Positions 1 through 23,454 are shown, counted from the stretch's first letter. The stretch is DNA of 64,000 bases from Actinostola sp. cb2023 (GCA_033675265.1 JAUJYZ010001058.1:1955001-2019000), one strand, 5' to 3'. Numbers and translations are program-made. Notes: a model not told the origin generated them from the letters alone.

Positions 1-1742
1 ATGAGTATGAGAACTGTTATTACAAAATCAACAAGACCCCTTTTAACGAAAAACAGAAGTACTCAGTTATTTTTGAAAAACGAAATGATTCTGGAAATTG
101 GTAAGCGTCACGGTGTTGTATTTTGTCATTCATTTTATTTTTAGACGTTTCGGTCGAAGTATAAGATACTGCGACCTGCATCGCGTAAAATACTGCTTCT
201 TTTATTGCCGACTGTGTGTGTTGGGCTATGTAAATTACAAGGTTTTAAAGCAAACTTTTACTACACCTGGGGAAAGTAAATGTGTTCGTTTATCGAATGC
301 TGGTCACACGCATCGAGTGCCACTGCGGTTCACGATCGATGATTTGTACGTTTATTGTTGTATCAAAATCACCTAGGATGTTGTTATTCAGCTCGAATTA
401 AGTTTGACTATTCCTTCAAGATACAGGTCAATCCCTCACTTTCTCATGATTCAGTACATCCTCATGTTGTATCAAAATCACCTATAGGGTGTTGTTTGCA
501 GTTCGGGCATGCGCACAATATATCAAAAAACTCGAGATATTTCTTATCTTGAAACTATCAGAACGCTTCAGTTTGGTGTTGGTTTTCATTTTTGAGTCAA
601 TTGAGCACAATAATGTAATTATTACAAAATGGGTCTTCGTCAACAAGACCCATTTTAAGAAAACAGACCTCATATGTTTGGCTGCATTTGTATTGAATAG
701 TATTTGTCAATAGAAAAGATAATGTAAATAATTACGCCTTGTTTGAATATACACGATATATTATTTCATTGTATTGAAGTTACAATGTTCATCAAATAAA
801 CCATTACGATTGAGTTATTGTCACATATTTTCTGGCGTATAAGCCGCACCTCACCTATTAGGCGCACCCTCGAAACAAATACCGTGATTCGGTTTTGTGA
901 AAAACTTAAAGTGCCTATGAAACGAAAAAACAGACCCCGTTTTTATTTGCTACTACGAAAGTTTACTATTTGCTTGTTTACGTGGCGTTAATAAAAAGTG
1001 AATTGAGCTTGGGGAACATTTTTTATTTCGTGCACGAAGTTGGGCATTTTGGGTTTCCGCATCTGCAGCCAATGTTAGTTTACATGATCAATCTTATGGC
1101 TATATTAATAATATTTATCTGAAAATCACTTGTGTAAGTGTAACTCTCTTTGCAGCTAATAAAAAAGCAGCTGGAAGCTCTATGGTGCTTATCAAATCAA
1201 GGCTTTTTTTTGCATTTTTTGTCCACCATCTTTAATTTTGGTAAAGTAACCGCTGACCACCTGAATCGCCTTTTCAAATAACCACAGGCAGCCCACTACT
1301 ACTCCACAAGCCTTCACTAATCCAGTCCTGAACACTGCATGCTGTTTACAAACTGTATTATGACCCATAAAGCGAAATAAACCAAGTTTAGTACTTAATT
1401 GGCCTGTTTAATTTGTTTTAATTTGTGGAAATGTTTAAGAAAGAAAGAAGTTGCTCGAAAGAAAAAAAGAAGTTGCTCGAAAGAAAAAAAGTTGCTCGAG
1501 AGAAAAAAAGTTGCCCGGTAATTGTAGCTAAAAATTGAGCATGCGCATATCTGACGACCTAGAATCTGGGTCTTCCGGTTTGTCGCTTACCAGAGCCTTG
1601 GACTTTTGTTAGAAAGCTGAGAAGGGTCTGGGTACGAGATGCAAATGTCCTACTCTTATCAATTATGGATGAGTGCTTTAGAAAAATACTTAAGTGCTAT
1701 TAACCAAGTCCGTCTTTAATTGGCACATCATATATTCTTGCT

Positions 1743-1827
1743 ACCAAGCACTTAGCCTGATTTTTCAGACGGCTCATGTGTCAAACGCTTCGCATGAGCC
1801 GTGAGAAAATCAGGCTACCAAGCACTT
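1743..1827. mobile_element. 63-bp palindromic MITE with 11-bp target-site duplication
   Basis: The core 1754-1816 starts AGCCTGATTTT and ends AAAATCAGGCT. About 24-nt inverted arms surround a short loop. The 11-bp direct repeat ACCAAGCACTT flanks it exactly, at 1743-1753 and 1817-1827, as expected for a transposition target-site duplication. It has no coding capacity. A 9-11 bp duplication is typical of Mutator-like elements, but the superfamily is inferred only. Confidence 0.65.
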
Positions 1828-1904
1828 GAATGGCTTCCTGTTTGTTAACCAATCACAGACCGCGGTTACAGTTCCTCGTATCATAGACCACAGCACGTTC
1901 GTTC

Positions 1905-2082
1905 AAATAGTCCATTTCCGAGTTCCTTTTATCTCTGTTTCAAAACGAGTCTACGTGCGAAACCTTTCTTATGCAAATGATTTTTCCTTTTTCATGTAAA
2001 TAAAACTCATTTTCATATGAAAGGTTTCGCACGTAGACTCGTTTTAAAACAGAGATAAAAGGAACTCGGAAATGGACTATTG
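1905..2082. repeat. Long inverted repeat (foldback element)
   Basis: The left arm at about 1905-1968 (AATAGTCCATTTCC to GCGAAACCTTTC) is matched almost base for base by the reverse complement at about 2029-2082. The loop is about 60 bp and AT-rich. No target-site duplication is visible. A transcript would form a long hairpin. Confidence 0.8.
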
Positions 2083-3607
2083 AGGAAGCAAATATGTTGT
2101 TCTATTTTTAAATATTCTTGTTTTTAAGACTCGAAAACCCTTCAAGTGTATCTCAAGACAACTGACACTTTAGTGGCTTCCAACAATGTCAGCCAATCAT
2201 TTGCCAAAAAAGAAACCTACATGACAGCCGCAATTAGAACGCTGAAAACACAAGGATGAGATTTGCAAAAAGAGGATAAAAGAAGAAAGAAAATTAAAAA
2301 AGACGCAAAAAGATCTATGAAAAATAAAATATAGCAAATTTTCATAATTCAAGAATACCTACTCATCATAAAAATATGGTTTATTTTCCTAATTCTGTTA
2401 CAATAACATCGTGAATTACAATACAATCGCTTGTAAATTCAATGGAACACGTGTTTCGAACCAAGTTGAACGTTTTACTTTGCTATAAGTGCTATTTGAC
2501 ACTACTAGCAGTGTGTCGATATACTAGTAGTCTAGTGCGGTCAAGTTTTGTGTCAGTGAGCGAAGAACGCAAAAACTTTGAACCAATCAGATGACAATGT
2601 TCGTTTCAGCCAATCACATTTCTTCGCTGAAACGATGACGTCACGATAGGAGCACAGTCCAGTCGTACAGAAACCAAGTTTTGTGTCCCGTACAGGCGTC
2701 CCCTTAGTCACATCTAATACACCTGCTAAGTGCATATTTATCGACGATTTGTTTATAAATAGTCAATCTTTATCTGAGAAGCTTCTCAAAAAAATACCCT
2801 AAAAAGCTTCAGACGCTTTTTTGAAAGGTGACAAAATAAGCTGATTTGACTCGTCTAACCAGTTCAAACCTGTTTTACCGGTTTTGCGTTGTCAGTAAAG
2901 GAAAGCACCTTAACTCAGTATTAATCAGAGCGGGCAATATAGACTAATGGTCTCCGCTTTCGAAAAACATCACGTAACAATTCTCTCCAATAGCAACGAA
3001 AAACAATTGTTTCAAACACAGACACAGACACAAACAACAAAACTGCAAACATACTGCTATTCTATATTTCCTAGACAGCTGCTTCAATAAAGGTTGTCGG
3101 TAAAAGCGTGACAAGACCGCAAGGGAGCATGGGTAATTTTATTGGAAGTGTTACGAAGTACTTTTTGTACTTTTCCTCAGTTTATGCAAATTACTCCGCC
3201 ATTATTCGGTCTATAAATACTCTCTCTTTACCCATACTACCTTTCGGTATTGTCACGTTGGTTTGAGTGTTGTTACCTGCATCGTTGATTGAAACGGCTG
3301 TATACCTAAACCTAGAGCTACGACCAGAAGGAATTCTGGGACTTTGGACTGAAATCTCACGTGACATCATAACACCAACAATCTACTATTGTCTCACTCT
3401 AGCTGGATTTCGATTTTGAAAAACTTCAGGAAAATTCGTTCTGCGTGGAGCGTGACTCGCTCTGCTTGGCCAGACATCCTTCCTGTCACAGCTTCAATGA
3501 TTTATGATTGAACAAGGATTATACAATGAGGTGTATATCCATCAATAACGTTCTATATAACATGACAGTATGCTATATATACAAAGTTCTCTTGTTGTGG
3601 TTCTTCG

Positions 3608-14205
<10,598 letters not shown>

Positions 14206-15317
14206 GGCCTCGCTCCTTCAAAAAGCCAAGGATTTTCACTAATTTATCCAATTTTTCAAGGTGTATTTTTGCCAAATCTCTTGATCAAACAAACTATTTG
14301 CAAAATTACTGCATAGTTATATTGACCAATGGCGCATAAACTTTATATGGCAACCGCTGGGTGGTAAGTGCAGTGGTACATTTTCGAGCTTTCTGGAAGA
14401 ACTAGAAGGATAGTCTCCCTCGCAGCCGGTTCTTAGTCCCGTCACGCAAAGGAGACTACTAGAAGGAGTGACAGCTATAAAATATTTTGAAGATTGTTTT
14501 TTTTGATTTATTGTAGAGAATTTTATTTTCATTACTCAATGTTTATATTGTCTTATAACCGAATTTGCATTTGAAAAAAATTTTCAAAATACATTATCAA
14601 AGATTTTGCACCAAGGTAGCCCAAGCGCAGCATTTTATAAGAGAATGTATGGGAATTATTCATTTTCAGCGTAAATATTGAATAAATGTTACTGTAACTT
14701 ACTATGTGTCTTGAAGTAGTTCCTGCCAATGTCTGGAGCGAGTTTCAGAATTTTTCGGAATTTTTTCCCTCCCCTTACAAATTCTGAAACTCGCTCCAGA
14801 CATTGGCAGGAACTACTTCAAGACACATAGTAAGTTACAGTAACATTTATTCAATATTTACGCTGAAAATCCACCATTGAATAATTCCCATACATTCTCT
14901 TATACAAATGCTGCGCTTGGTACCTGTGATAGAAGTAACATACGAAGATTCTTGGCATAGACATTTTTGTTACAAAAAAGAAGGAAATAACTAGGACAAA
15001 AATGGTGGAAAAAAGAAAATGAAAAGAAAAGAAAAATATGGGGAAAAAAGAAAAAGAAATCGCCGGAAATTAGTGCTCATTCTTCTCACGGTTCAGTTAG
15101 TTACGCCTGGCGGAAGTTGTTCGTAGCTCACTCTCACTGGGATATTTGGCTCATCTGGCTTTGATATTAAACTTTCATAAGTATTACCTCCAATATACCG
15201 CAAAGGACAATGACAGGTTGTTGAAGATAGAGAGCTTGGAGGAGAATAATAATTACGCTAACTGGGAGCACCGGAGAAAACGTTATCTAAATGGAACTGG
15301 AAGAGATAAGCAAGAAT
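14206..15317. promoter_or_regulatory. Head-to-head intergenic region between STUB1 and MMD
   Basis: The two start codons diverge, 1112 bp apart. The distal part contains the MMD 5' UTR exon, whose donor is at 15323, and the proximal part must contain the STUB1 5' end. Two ETS-like GGAA sites (CCGGAA at 15063 and GCGGAAGT at 15110) lie just upstream of the MMD exon, typical of TATA-less housekeeping promoters. Transcription starts cannot be placed from sequence. Shared control is inferred from geometry only. Confidence 0.5.
14613..14924. repeat. 312-bp long-armed inverted repeat between two promoters
   Basis: Arms of about 140 bp (14613-14751 and 14779-14924) are near-identical reverse complements, separated by a loop under 30 bp containing TCCCTCCCC. 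The only sizeable difference is an extra AATGGTGGA block in one arm. No coding capacity. Either a MITE or a local inverted duplication. Confidence 0.9.
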
Positions 15318-18300
15318 ATGAGGTAATACCATGTGCAGCTGCTGTCGATTTCACAAGGTATTATCCAAGCGTTTCCCCTTTCGATAGACATTTAGAATCG
15401 TAGAACCGTTTGTCATACACATTTTTTATACGAACCATTTCGCGTATATATACGTATAACCACACCTTCAATATGTATACGGCTTAAAAGCCGTATACCA
15501 CACCATCAATATGTCCAATGACCATTATGAATCACTCATAAACTATATTTTCTTTGGTCATTTGAAATTCCAATGACATACGCTTATTTTGATTTCTTGA
15601 TGAATCGATTGTTGAGGCTTAGTTTCCTTGAAGCAGTTCGGGAAATGCCTTTTTCAGACGTCCATTTTTTCATTGAAAACAACGGAATTAAATTCCCAAA
15701 GTAAAGCCAGAATAAAATCAAAGATAATGAGTTGAAATCGTAGTAAAGCGAATGTACCGAATGTTTATGTTATATATGGTGAGGGTTTAGCTAGCGAACA
15801 ACGGGTATTAATTATTACTGTTTATTATTTATTCAAACACCTTGATTAAATTGAGTTGGGACGCATGAAGGGAGAGAGAGGGGGTCAAATTACAGTGCGA
15901 ATCGAAAAACCGTGGGCACCCAGAAATATTTCAGAAATCGTTTATCGTTCGTTGAACAATCTGAAACGACTCTCTAACTGCAAGAAGTTCGACTGATTTG
16001 TAGTCAGATAAACTTCTTGCAGTTAGAGAGTCGTTTCTGATTGTTCAACGGAAAATAAACGATTTTTGAACTATTTCTGGGTGCCCACGGTTTTTCGATT
16101 CGCACTGTAACTCATGATGTGTGATACAGTAAAAACCAGCATATAAGAAACTGCGGATTAAGAACCTCCAGGCTGAAATTTAGCCAATTAAGCACCCAAT
16201 ATATAAGAACCAGTTCAGCCTGACAAATGCAGCAGGTTCTTATGAGAAAATGACTAAAGCTAGAACACACAGGTACAGTCGGTGCTGAATATGCAGAAAT
16301 ATTATATTTACTATACATTTGGGTTGTTAATGTTTAGTGTGAATATTAGACCTTTCAGGGTCAATAGTTCACTAATTAAAACAAATTGTAAGGAAATACA
16401 CCATACCAGGAACAATAATTGTTTTTTTTTTGGCCCTGTAAATAAGAACCTCACTAGACACCCAATATATAAGAACCATTTCAGCCTGACTTGGAAAAAT
16501 AGGGGTTCTTTTATGCGGGTTTTTACTGTTTCCCAGTTGAGTCTGTATGTATGTATGCATCATCACAGCATGGTCAATTTAGGGATCCTAAGTCTAAGAT
16601 AAGATCTGTGAGGTGCTTTGTGTATCTCGACTTCTCCTTTGAAAATCAGACATTTTGCAAGCCCTGCTGACACCCTTAGATCCCTCTAAAACACAGCCAT
16701 CACAACTAACTTTAAATGTTTTCTTTCTAGATTTAGAAATATACCAGCCAAAGTAGATCAATCCTACCAACCAACTGTGTATGAGCATATTGCGAATATC
16801 ATTACTCATGGTGTAAGTAGGATGATGCTTAACTCTCCTTTCCCCCTTGCCTCCCCTCTCCTTCCCTCCCCTCCCCTTAATTCCATCCCCTCCCCTCCCA
16901 TTTCTTTTATTTTCCCTTTTATCTGTTTAGAGTCTTCTCCAATTTCATGGAAAGCCTACTGGCTGTGTAGCAGTGCTTGGAAGGAGGGAGGGGGAGGGGG
17001 AGAAATGAAGGAAAAGGAGTAGGGGGACTGGGGAGAAGAGAGGGAGTGCCTGCAACCACACCGCAGTCAAACGTCTGTGCATGCATGCGCGAGCTTTCTC
17101 CTGCATCAACAATAAGGAAGAATGTAAAAACAGTCAACCATTTTGGCTCTCCAAATGCAACTACAAACTCAAATAACTTTTTTGATATAAATAAAAAAGT
17201 AAAAAGGTAAACTCGTAGTTTATAGAAAATAAGATAATCTTTAACCTGTAGAATTTTAGAGCTTAACTTTGAAGTAATTTGTTTAACTTTTGGTGTTTTC
17301 AGACATTTGACCATGGTACGTGTGGCCTGCAACATTCTCATTGTGTCTCCTCCCTCTCTGCACGCAGTCCTCCTCCTCCTTTTCCTTACTTTCCCTTCCC
17401 CTTCCCACTCCCTCTGCCCCAGCACCACTATGTCAGCTATTGAAAGCCATACAATGAAAGTACAGTGTAACTGACAAATTCATGTCCAGCGTACATTGTA
17501 CATGTATATAAATGATATGAAATGTTTCACAAGAAATACTGGTCTGGATATAGTCCTTTTTGTGTGCCCTGCCCTGGGCTGCCACACGGGCTGCATGTAG
17601 TCCTGTCCATGTTCATAATACTGGATGGTTGAGTTAGATACCATTAAATCAGTGAATGTACAGGCTGGTCAGGCTCTGGCTTAATGTAAACCACCCTAAG
17701 ACACCATGAAGGCTTACATGTATGAATAATTATTCTTTCATTACATAATTTTATAACATTTTGTTTTCATAGTTTTTCGTTGTGCCTGCATTTCAAGCAT
17801 TACAGACTCTAGACCACCTGGCTCATGACAAGACTTACAGTCATAAAGTTATTGCTTGGGTCTATGGCATCTCTCTCATTATGATCTTCTCAGTATCAAC
17901 TTTCTTTCATGTTGTCAGCTTAAGCGGGCGATTTAGGTAAGTGGGTTGATATTATATGTTACATATGTGTTCCACAAAAAAAAAAAAAAAATAATAATAA
18001 TAATTAAAAAAAAAAAAAAAAAAAATATGTGTTCCACGACACTGTCACGACACACAATATATGAAATCTGCTCAGATCAGAAATAACATTGACCATTCAA
18101 TCGTCATACATACATGTAGCATAGTTACAGTGCAGCATGGAAAAGTGTGACAACCTGTAATGTGTTGACATGCTTCTGTTGCCATTATTAGCCAATCAGA
18201 AATAACATTCACCATTCAATCGTCATACATACATGTAGCATAGTTACAGTGCAGCATGGAAAAGTGTGACAACCTGTAGTGTGTTGACATGCTTCTGTTG

Positions 18301-21300
18301 CCATTATTAGCCAATCAGAAATAACATTGACCATTCAATCGTCATACATACATGTAGCATAGTTACAGTGCAGCATGGAAAAGTGTGACAACCTGTTGAC
18401 ATGCTTCTGTTGCCATTATTAGCCAATCAGAAATAACATTGACCATTCAATCGTCATACATACATGTAGCATAGTTACAGTGCAGCATGGAAAAGTGTGA
18501 CAACCTGTAATGTGTTGACATGCTTCTGTTGCCATTATTAGCCAATCAGAAATAACATTGACCATTCAATCATCATACATACATACATGTAGCATAGTTA
18601 CAGTGCAGCATGGAAAAGTGCGACAACCTGTAGTGTGTTGACATGCTTCTGTTGCCATTATTAGCCAATCAGAAATAACATTGACCATTCAATCATCATA
18701 CATACATGTACATGTAGCATAGTTACAGTGCAGCATGGAAAAGTGCGACAACCTGTAATGTGTTGACATGCTTCTGTTGCCATTATTAGCCAATCAGAAA
18801 TAACATTGACCATTCAATCATCATACATACATGTAGCATAGTTACAGTGCAGCATGGAAAAGTGTGACAACCTGTAGTGTGTTGACATGCTTCTGTTGCC
18901 ATTATTAGCCAATCAGAAATAACCTTCACCATTCAATCATCATCATACATACATGTAGCATAGTTACAGTGCAGCATGGAAAAGTGTGGCAACCTGTAGT
19001 GTGTGTTGACATGCTTCTGTTGCCATTATTAGCCAATCAGAAATAACATTGACCATTCAATCATCATACATACATGTAGCATAGTTACAGTGCAGCATGG
19101 AAAAGTGTGGCAACCTGTAGTGTGTTGACATGCTTCTGTTGCCATTATTAGCCAATCAGAAATAACATTGACCATTCAATCATCATACATACATGTAGCA
19201 TAGTTACAGTGCAGCATGGAAAAGTGTGACAACCTGTTGACATGCTTCTGTTGCCATTATTAGCCAATCAGAAATAACATTCACCATTCAATCATCATAC
19301 ACACATGTAGCATAGTTACAGTGCAGCATGGAAAAGTGTGACAACCTGTAGTGTGTTGACATGCTTCTGTTGCCATTATTAGCCAATCAGAAATAACATT
19401 GACCATTCAATCATCATACTTACATGTAGCATAGTTACAGTGCAGCATGGAAAAGTGTGACAACCTGTAATGTGTTGACATGCTTCTGTTGCCATTATTA
19501 GCCAATCAGAAATAACATTGACCATTCAATCATCATACATACATGTAGCATAGTTACAGTGCAGCATGGAAAAGTGTGACAACCTGTTGACATGCTTCTG
19601 TTGCCATTATTAGCCAATCAGAAATAACATTGACCATTCAATCATCATACACACATGTAGCATAGTTACAGTGCAGCATGGAAAAGTGTGACAACCTGTA
19701 ATGTGTTGACATGCTTCTGTTGCCATTATTAGCCAATCAGAAATAACATTGACCATTCAATCATCATACTTACATGTAGCATAGTTACAGTGCAGCATGG
19801 AAAAGTGTGACAACCTGTAATGTGTTGACATGCTTCTGTTGCCATTATTAGCCAATCAGAAATAACATTGACCATTCAATCATCATACTTACATGTAGCA
19901 TAGTTACAGTGCAGCATGGAAAAGTGTGACAACCTGTAGTGTGTTGACATGCTTCTGTTGCCATTATTAGCCAATCAGCTTCCAATGTGGACGTTCTATT
20001 GTTTTATTAAAGCTGAGACAGAATGTGAATACTTTAAAGGTGGTAACACTTGTCCGTTGCACCTATGTTACATGTATGAAGATAAAATGGTATATGTTAC
20101 TTCTGAAGTTAGAGCAGATTTTGTATGACTGTGAAAATCTTACATGAAGGTGTTGTGCCATGATGTTTTAGATTGAGAATGAGCTAGGTATAATACCATG
20201 ATTATGCTGTGTGCCATGATTTTCAGTTATACGCACAGGGTCTGTAGAATCTGCTGTAGGTAGAGTTCTAAGTGCTGTGGTTAGTTGTAAAATGGGATGA
20301 AAAAAAGGGAAGGGAATGTGGAGGAAAGAATGGAATTACATGCTAATATCTGTTTTCCATTTCCATCCACCTTTTCCTGTTCCTCTTTCCTCTTTCCCTT
20401 TCCCATCTATTTCCCTTTCCCTTTAAAAAGCTTTAGACTCTCTTTGAGCAGGAAGGAACAAAATCATCCCAGGGTGCACTGAGCTAAGACAGCTACAATG
20501 GAGTACATGTACATGTACACATTTGTACATTTCCACAACTTCTTATGTATTTCTGTTTTGTCTTTTAGATATCTTAGATTTATTCTTCATTTATGTGATA
20601 GAGGAATCATATATTTTTTCATTGCTGCATCTTACATGCCATGGTGAGATTATGGTTACTGTATGTTACAAATTGATTGGTCATGTAATATTTGAGATAT
20701 TTTCCAACTGTCAAGGAACTGATAATCATGATAATGCATGTAGCCTGTATACAGGCGTTACCCATCCACCTGCCCTCTGGGGAGTAACAGGATATCTTCC
20801 CAATACTCTCTGGAAGGGGAGGGGTGGGTAATGACACAGGCTATGATAATTATTGATGCTGATAAATTATGATGGTAATGAATATTTTGTTATGATGGAG
20901 GTCTAAATTTTCTCTGCATTTTTGTGGGTCTTTAGTGGCGATTTATTTATGATGATACATGATGATAATGATAATGCATGATGATGGTGATTATAATGGT
21001 TCAGAAGTAAACTAACATATTCCACTGTAACTAGGCTAGTTCTACGGGATGTTGGTATATGGGGAGATACTCTCTCATGGTTACTGTGGATAGGAGCACT
21101 GTTTGGTACTCTCTATAGTTACATATTTCATGAAAAGTAAGTCTTTATCCCTACGCGCTTCGCCCTTCAAGTTTTCATTTAGACATGCACAATTTGATGA
21201 GACCATTATAGACCAATTAGATGGAACAGTATATATGCCAAGACACAATATCGCAAGACACTGTATTGTACCTGGGTCTTTGTGCATGCACCTGCAGGGG

Positions 21301-22246
21301 TGGTTCCAGGAAATTTTGAGAGGGGGCGGGGAGGGGGGGGGGGGTGGGGGGTGTCCAAACTTATTCATACCTAGATTCTAGGATAAAACAATCAATTGAA
21401 CCTCAGGTATGACAGGGGGGTCCGGATACCCCCCGACCCTCCCCCTGGATTCGCCAATGACCTGTTTCTTAAATGCATGATATTTTTAACCTGTACATAT
21501 AATGAGCAAATCAGCATATTATGTTGTAGTGGCTAGCGTAAAAAATAAAGTTGTACAGTATGTATGTCTTTACACAGTCTCGCATGAATGAGACGATCAA
21601 AAGTATGACCCAAATTCGGCAGATTAGGCTATGCGTCTCCATAAACACGGCCAAAATCTGGACACGTTCAACGCTTGCAGTATTACAAGTACATGTATGC
21701 ACTAAATTCAACTGAACATTGTCTAATTAATTTAACAGGTACAAGAATTTAGAAACCATATTTTACTTGATGTTTGGGGTTCTTCCTTCACTACCGCTTA
21801 TTTTGCATGCGGTGAGTATATTATCTTTAGTTATTTTTCTACTTTTCATCACTTTACATTTTTGCAGCTCTTTTGGCCTGTTTTTCACTACTGCCGCAAG
21901 CACAAGAGGCCTTATATCACTGTGTAAATGGGTCTGATGCAAGCATAAAATCGAGTGCAAATAGTTGTTTCTTGCTCTTGTGCTTGCATTGGTTGAAGGG
22001 AAACGAGGGACTACTTGGGGAAACGTCTTTCACAGTTAACACTGAACTACGTTGGTTTTCCCCCTATATTTACAGAGCGACACCGCTGGACTAATAGAAG
22101 TAGCGTCAGGAGGCGCGTTCTACATCAGTGGTGTTTTCTTCTTCAAATCCGATGGAAAGATACCATTTGCACATGCAATTTGGCATATGTTTTGTGCCAC
22201 TGGTGCTTGCTTACATTTCTACGCTGTATACACTCATTTGTACTGA
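15318..22246 (+). CDS. MMD: MMD/PAQR10-11 family seven-helix membrane protein
   Basis: Progestin/adipoQ-receptor (PAQR) family member of the MMD (monocyte to macrophage differentiation factor) type; vertebrate members act at Golgi/endosomal membranes. Exons: 15318-15322, 16731-16812, 17773-17936, 20569-20643, 21035-21136, 21739-21811, 22076-22246. They sum to 672 nt, 223 aa (human MMD 238), and all junction phases agree. Exon 1 gives only ATG AG; joining to exon 2 yields MRFRN, matching the family N-terminus. [11 protein letters not shown] precedes helix 1. The CREST-type residues are present: S71-xxx-H75 (STFFH), the CDR aspartate D94, and H200-xxx-H204 (HAIWH) in the last helix. Other conserved stretches are [21 protein letters not shown] and [17 protein letters not shown]. 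No signal peptide is expected. Family assignment is firm; biochemical activity is not established by sequence. Confidence 0.95.
15886..16112. mobile_element. Tc1/mariner-like MITE (long TIR, TA flanks)
   Basis: CAGTGCGAATCGAAAAACCG on the left and CGGTTTTTCGATTCGCACTG on the right are the ends of arms of about 100 bp with a short loop near 16000. Both termini abut TA. Structure and TA target suit a mariner-type MITE. It is in MMD intron 1. Confidence 0.7.
16127..16528. mobile_element. About 400-bp MITE with CAGTAAAAACC ends
   Basis: CAGTAAAAACC at 16127 and GGTTTTTACTG ending at 16528 form short terminal inverted repeats. Inside, the phrase CACCCAATATATAAGAACCA is present twice (about 16192 and 16459), each followed by TTCAGCCTGAC. 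The right flank lacks a clean TA. It is in MMD intron 1 and ends about 200 bp before exon 2. Confidence 0.5.
18077..19980. repeat. Minisatellite, 16 copies of a roughly 119-bp unit, MMD intron 3
   Basis: The unit runs ATCAGAAATAACATTGACC... through TACATGTAGCATAGTTACAG to GCCATTATTAGCCA. Successive starts are spaced 119, 119, 112, 119, 123, 125, 119, 124, 119, 112, 119, 119, 112, 119 and 119 bp. The 112-bp copies lack a 7-bp TAATGTG/TAGTGTG word. The last six copies form two rounds of a three-unit, 350-bp higher-order repeat. The array takes up most of the intron 17937-20568 and ends in a truncated copy. No open frame runs through it. Confidence 0.97.
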
Positions 22247-22255
22247 TGAATATCT

Positions 22256-22435
22256 CATACAGGGCAACATTGCGTGCAGTATTGCTGGCAGCATGTCTAC
22301 CTCTGTAATATGTTGCGCGCAATGTTGTAGAAGTAGTATAGGATCCTACTGTACTTCATTAAGCTAGGCACAACAATTGCAGGGGTGGACACACGTTGCA
22401 ACGATGTTGCCAGCAATATTGCGAGCAATATGCGC
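22256..22435. repeat. GCAACATTGCGCGCAA repeat family, copy 1
   Basis: GGGCAACATTGCGTGCAG, GTTGCGCGCAATGTTG and GATGTTGCCAGCAATATTGCG occur in both orientations within 180 bp, next to GGGGTGGACACACG. The same vocabulary recurs at 46106-46265 and 47700-47755, so this is a dispersed family with internal inverted repeats. Confidence 0.6.
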
Positions 22436-23043
22436 TTTCGGTGTGTCTGCATTCTCGTTCCCAGAGCCCACTCGACCAATCAAATGACGAGTGGGCTCTG
22501 GGTACGAGAATGGTGTGTCCGCTGATCGCTAATAACGTGGGAACGCAACGGTTTGGTCTGGACGGGCCTAAACATCGAGGCCTGGTATCTAGGCAGTTCT
22601 ATTTTACGTCCTGTACGTGTCCAAGATGAGTTATGTTATTACAACCAGCGGCCACACCCGTCAGTCCGGCTAAATGGAAACGCCCCATTCAAGCTTAACC
22701 ATTGCGTCCCCACAAGTCGATATCGGATCTATTATTGACCCTTTCAACGCGATCAAGTCCCGTTCTTATTCCTCGGGTTGCGGGACATATCCTGTCGGTG
22801 GAAACACCCTTGAAATTTTATTGCATTTTTTTATCTTGTATTAATTTATTTATTATTAATTATCGTATACGGCCAATAATTTATTTGTGAATTATTTTAT
22901 CAGTTAAATTTTATCAATATGAAAATATTTTAAAATTAATTAATTATATATTTTCAGTCTATCTGTCTATTTGTCAGCTCGTAGCCACAAATACATGCAT
23001 TTACAAGTGCAAATCTGAGACCTGAGAGCATGGAGAATGGTGT

Positions 23044-23077
<34 letters not shown>

Positions 23078-23084
23078 GGAGGGG

Positions 23085-23416
23085 TAGAGGGTATGTCTAG
23101 TGGAGAGGAGTACACTGGTATGTCTAGTGGGGGAATACAGGGCGTGTCTAGTGGAGGAGTACAGGGTATGTGTAGTGGAGGAGTACAGGGTATGTCTAGT
23201 GGAGGAGTACGGGGCGTGTCTAGTGGAGGGGTACAGGGTATGTCTAGTGGAGGAGTACGGGGCGTGTCTAGTGGAGGGGTACAGGGTATGTCTAGTGGAG
23301 GAGCACAGGGTATGTCTAGTGGAGGGGTACAGGGCATGTCTAGTGGAGGGGTATAGGGCGTGTCTAGTGGAGGGGTACAGTGCGTGTCTAGTGGAGGGGT
23401 ACAGGGTGTGTCTAGT
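23085..23416. repeat. 24-bp minisatellite, about 14 copies
   Basis: The unit is TATGTCTAGTGGAGGAGTACAGGG with A/G and T/C variants. Two variants alternate in the middle copies, giving a 48-bp sub-period. Because 24 is divisible by three, frames stay open on both strands, but the translation is simple repeat. A CT run (23048-23074) precedes it. Confidence 0.95.
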
Positions 23417-23454
23417 TATAAAAACGTAAGTATTAACCCTCCTTGCCTCACCAG

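Larger units (their letters stand above)
1..3607. other. Gene-free spacer downstream of STUB1
   Basis: No exon with homology or a convincing splice-bounded frame was found on either strand. The stretch holds short direct repeats (the GTATCAAAATCACCTA block at about 359 and 469), a small inverted repeat around 629-660, AAGTTGCTCGAAAG purine repeats at 1450-1510, and two palindromic elements listed separately. The STUB1 3' UTR must lie at the right end, running leftward. A minus-strand AATAAA (TTTATT at 3138-3143) is a possible polyadenylation signal. Confidence 0.6.

Noticed and set aside
23030..23429. Plus and minus frames of about 100 codons with GVQGMSSG-type repeats
   Set aside because: Simple translation of the 24-bp minisatellite with no non-repeat coding sequence.
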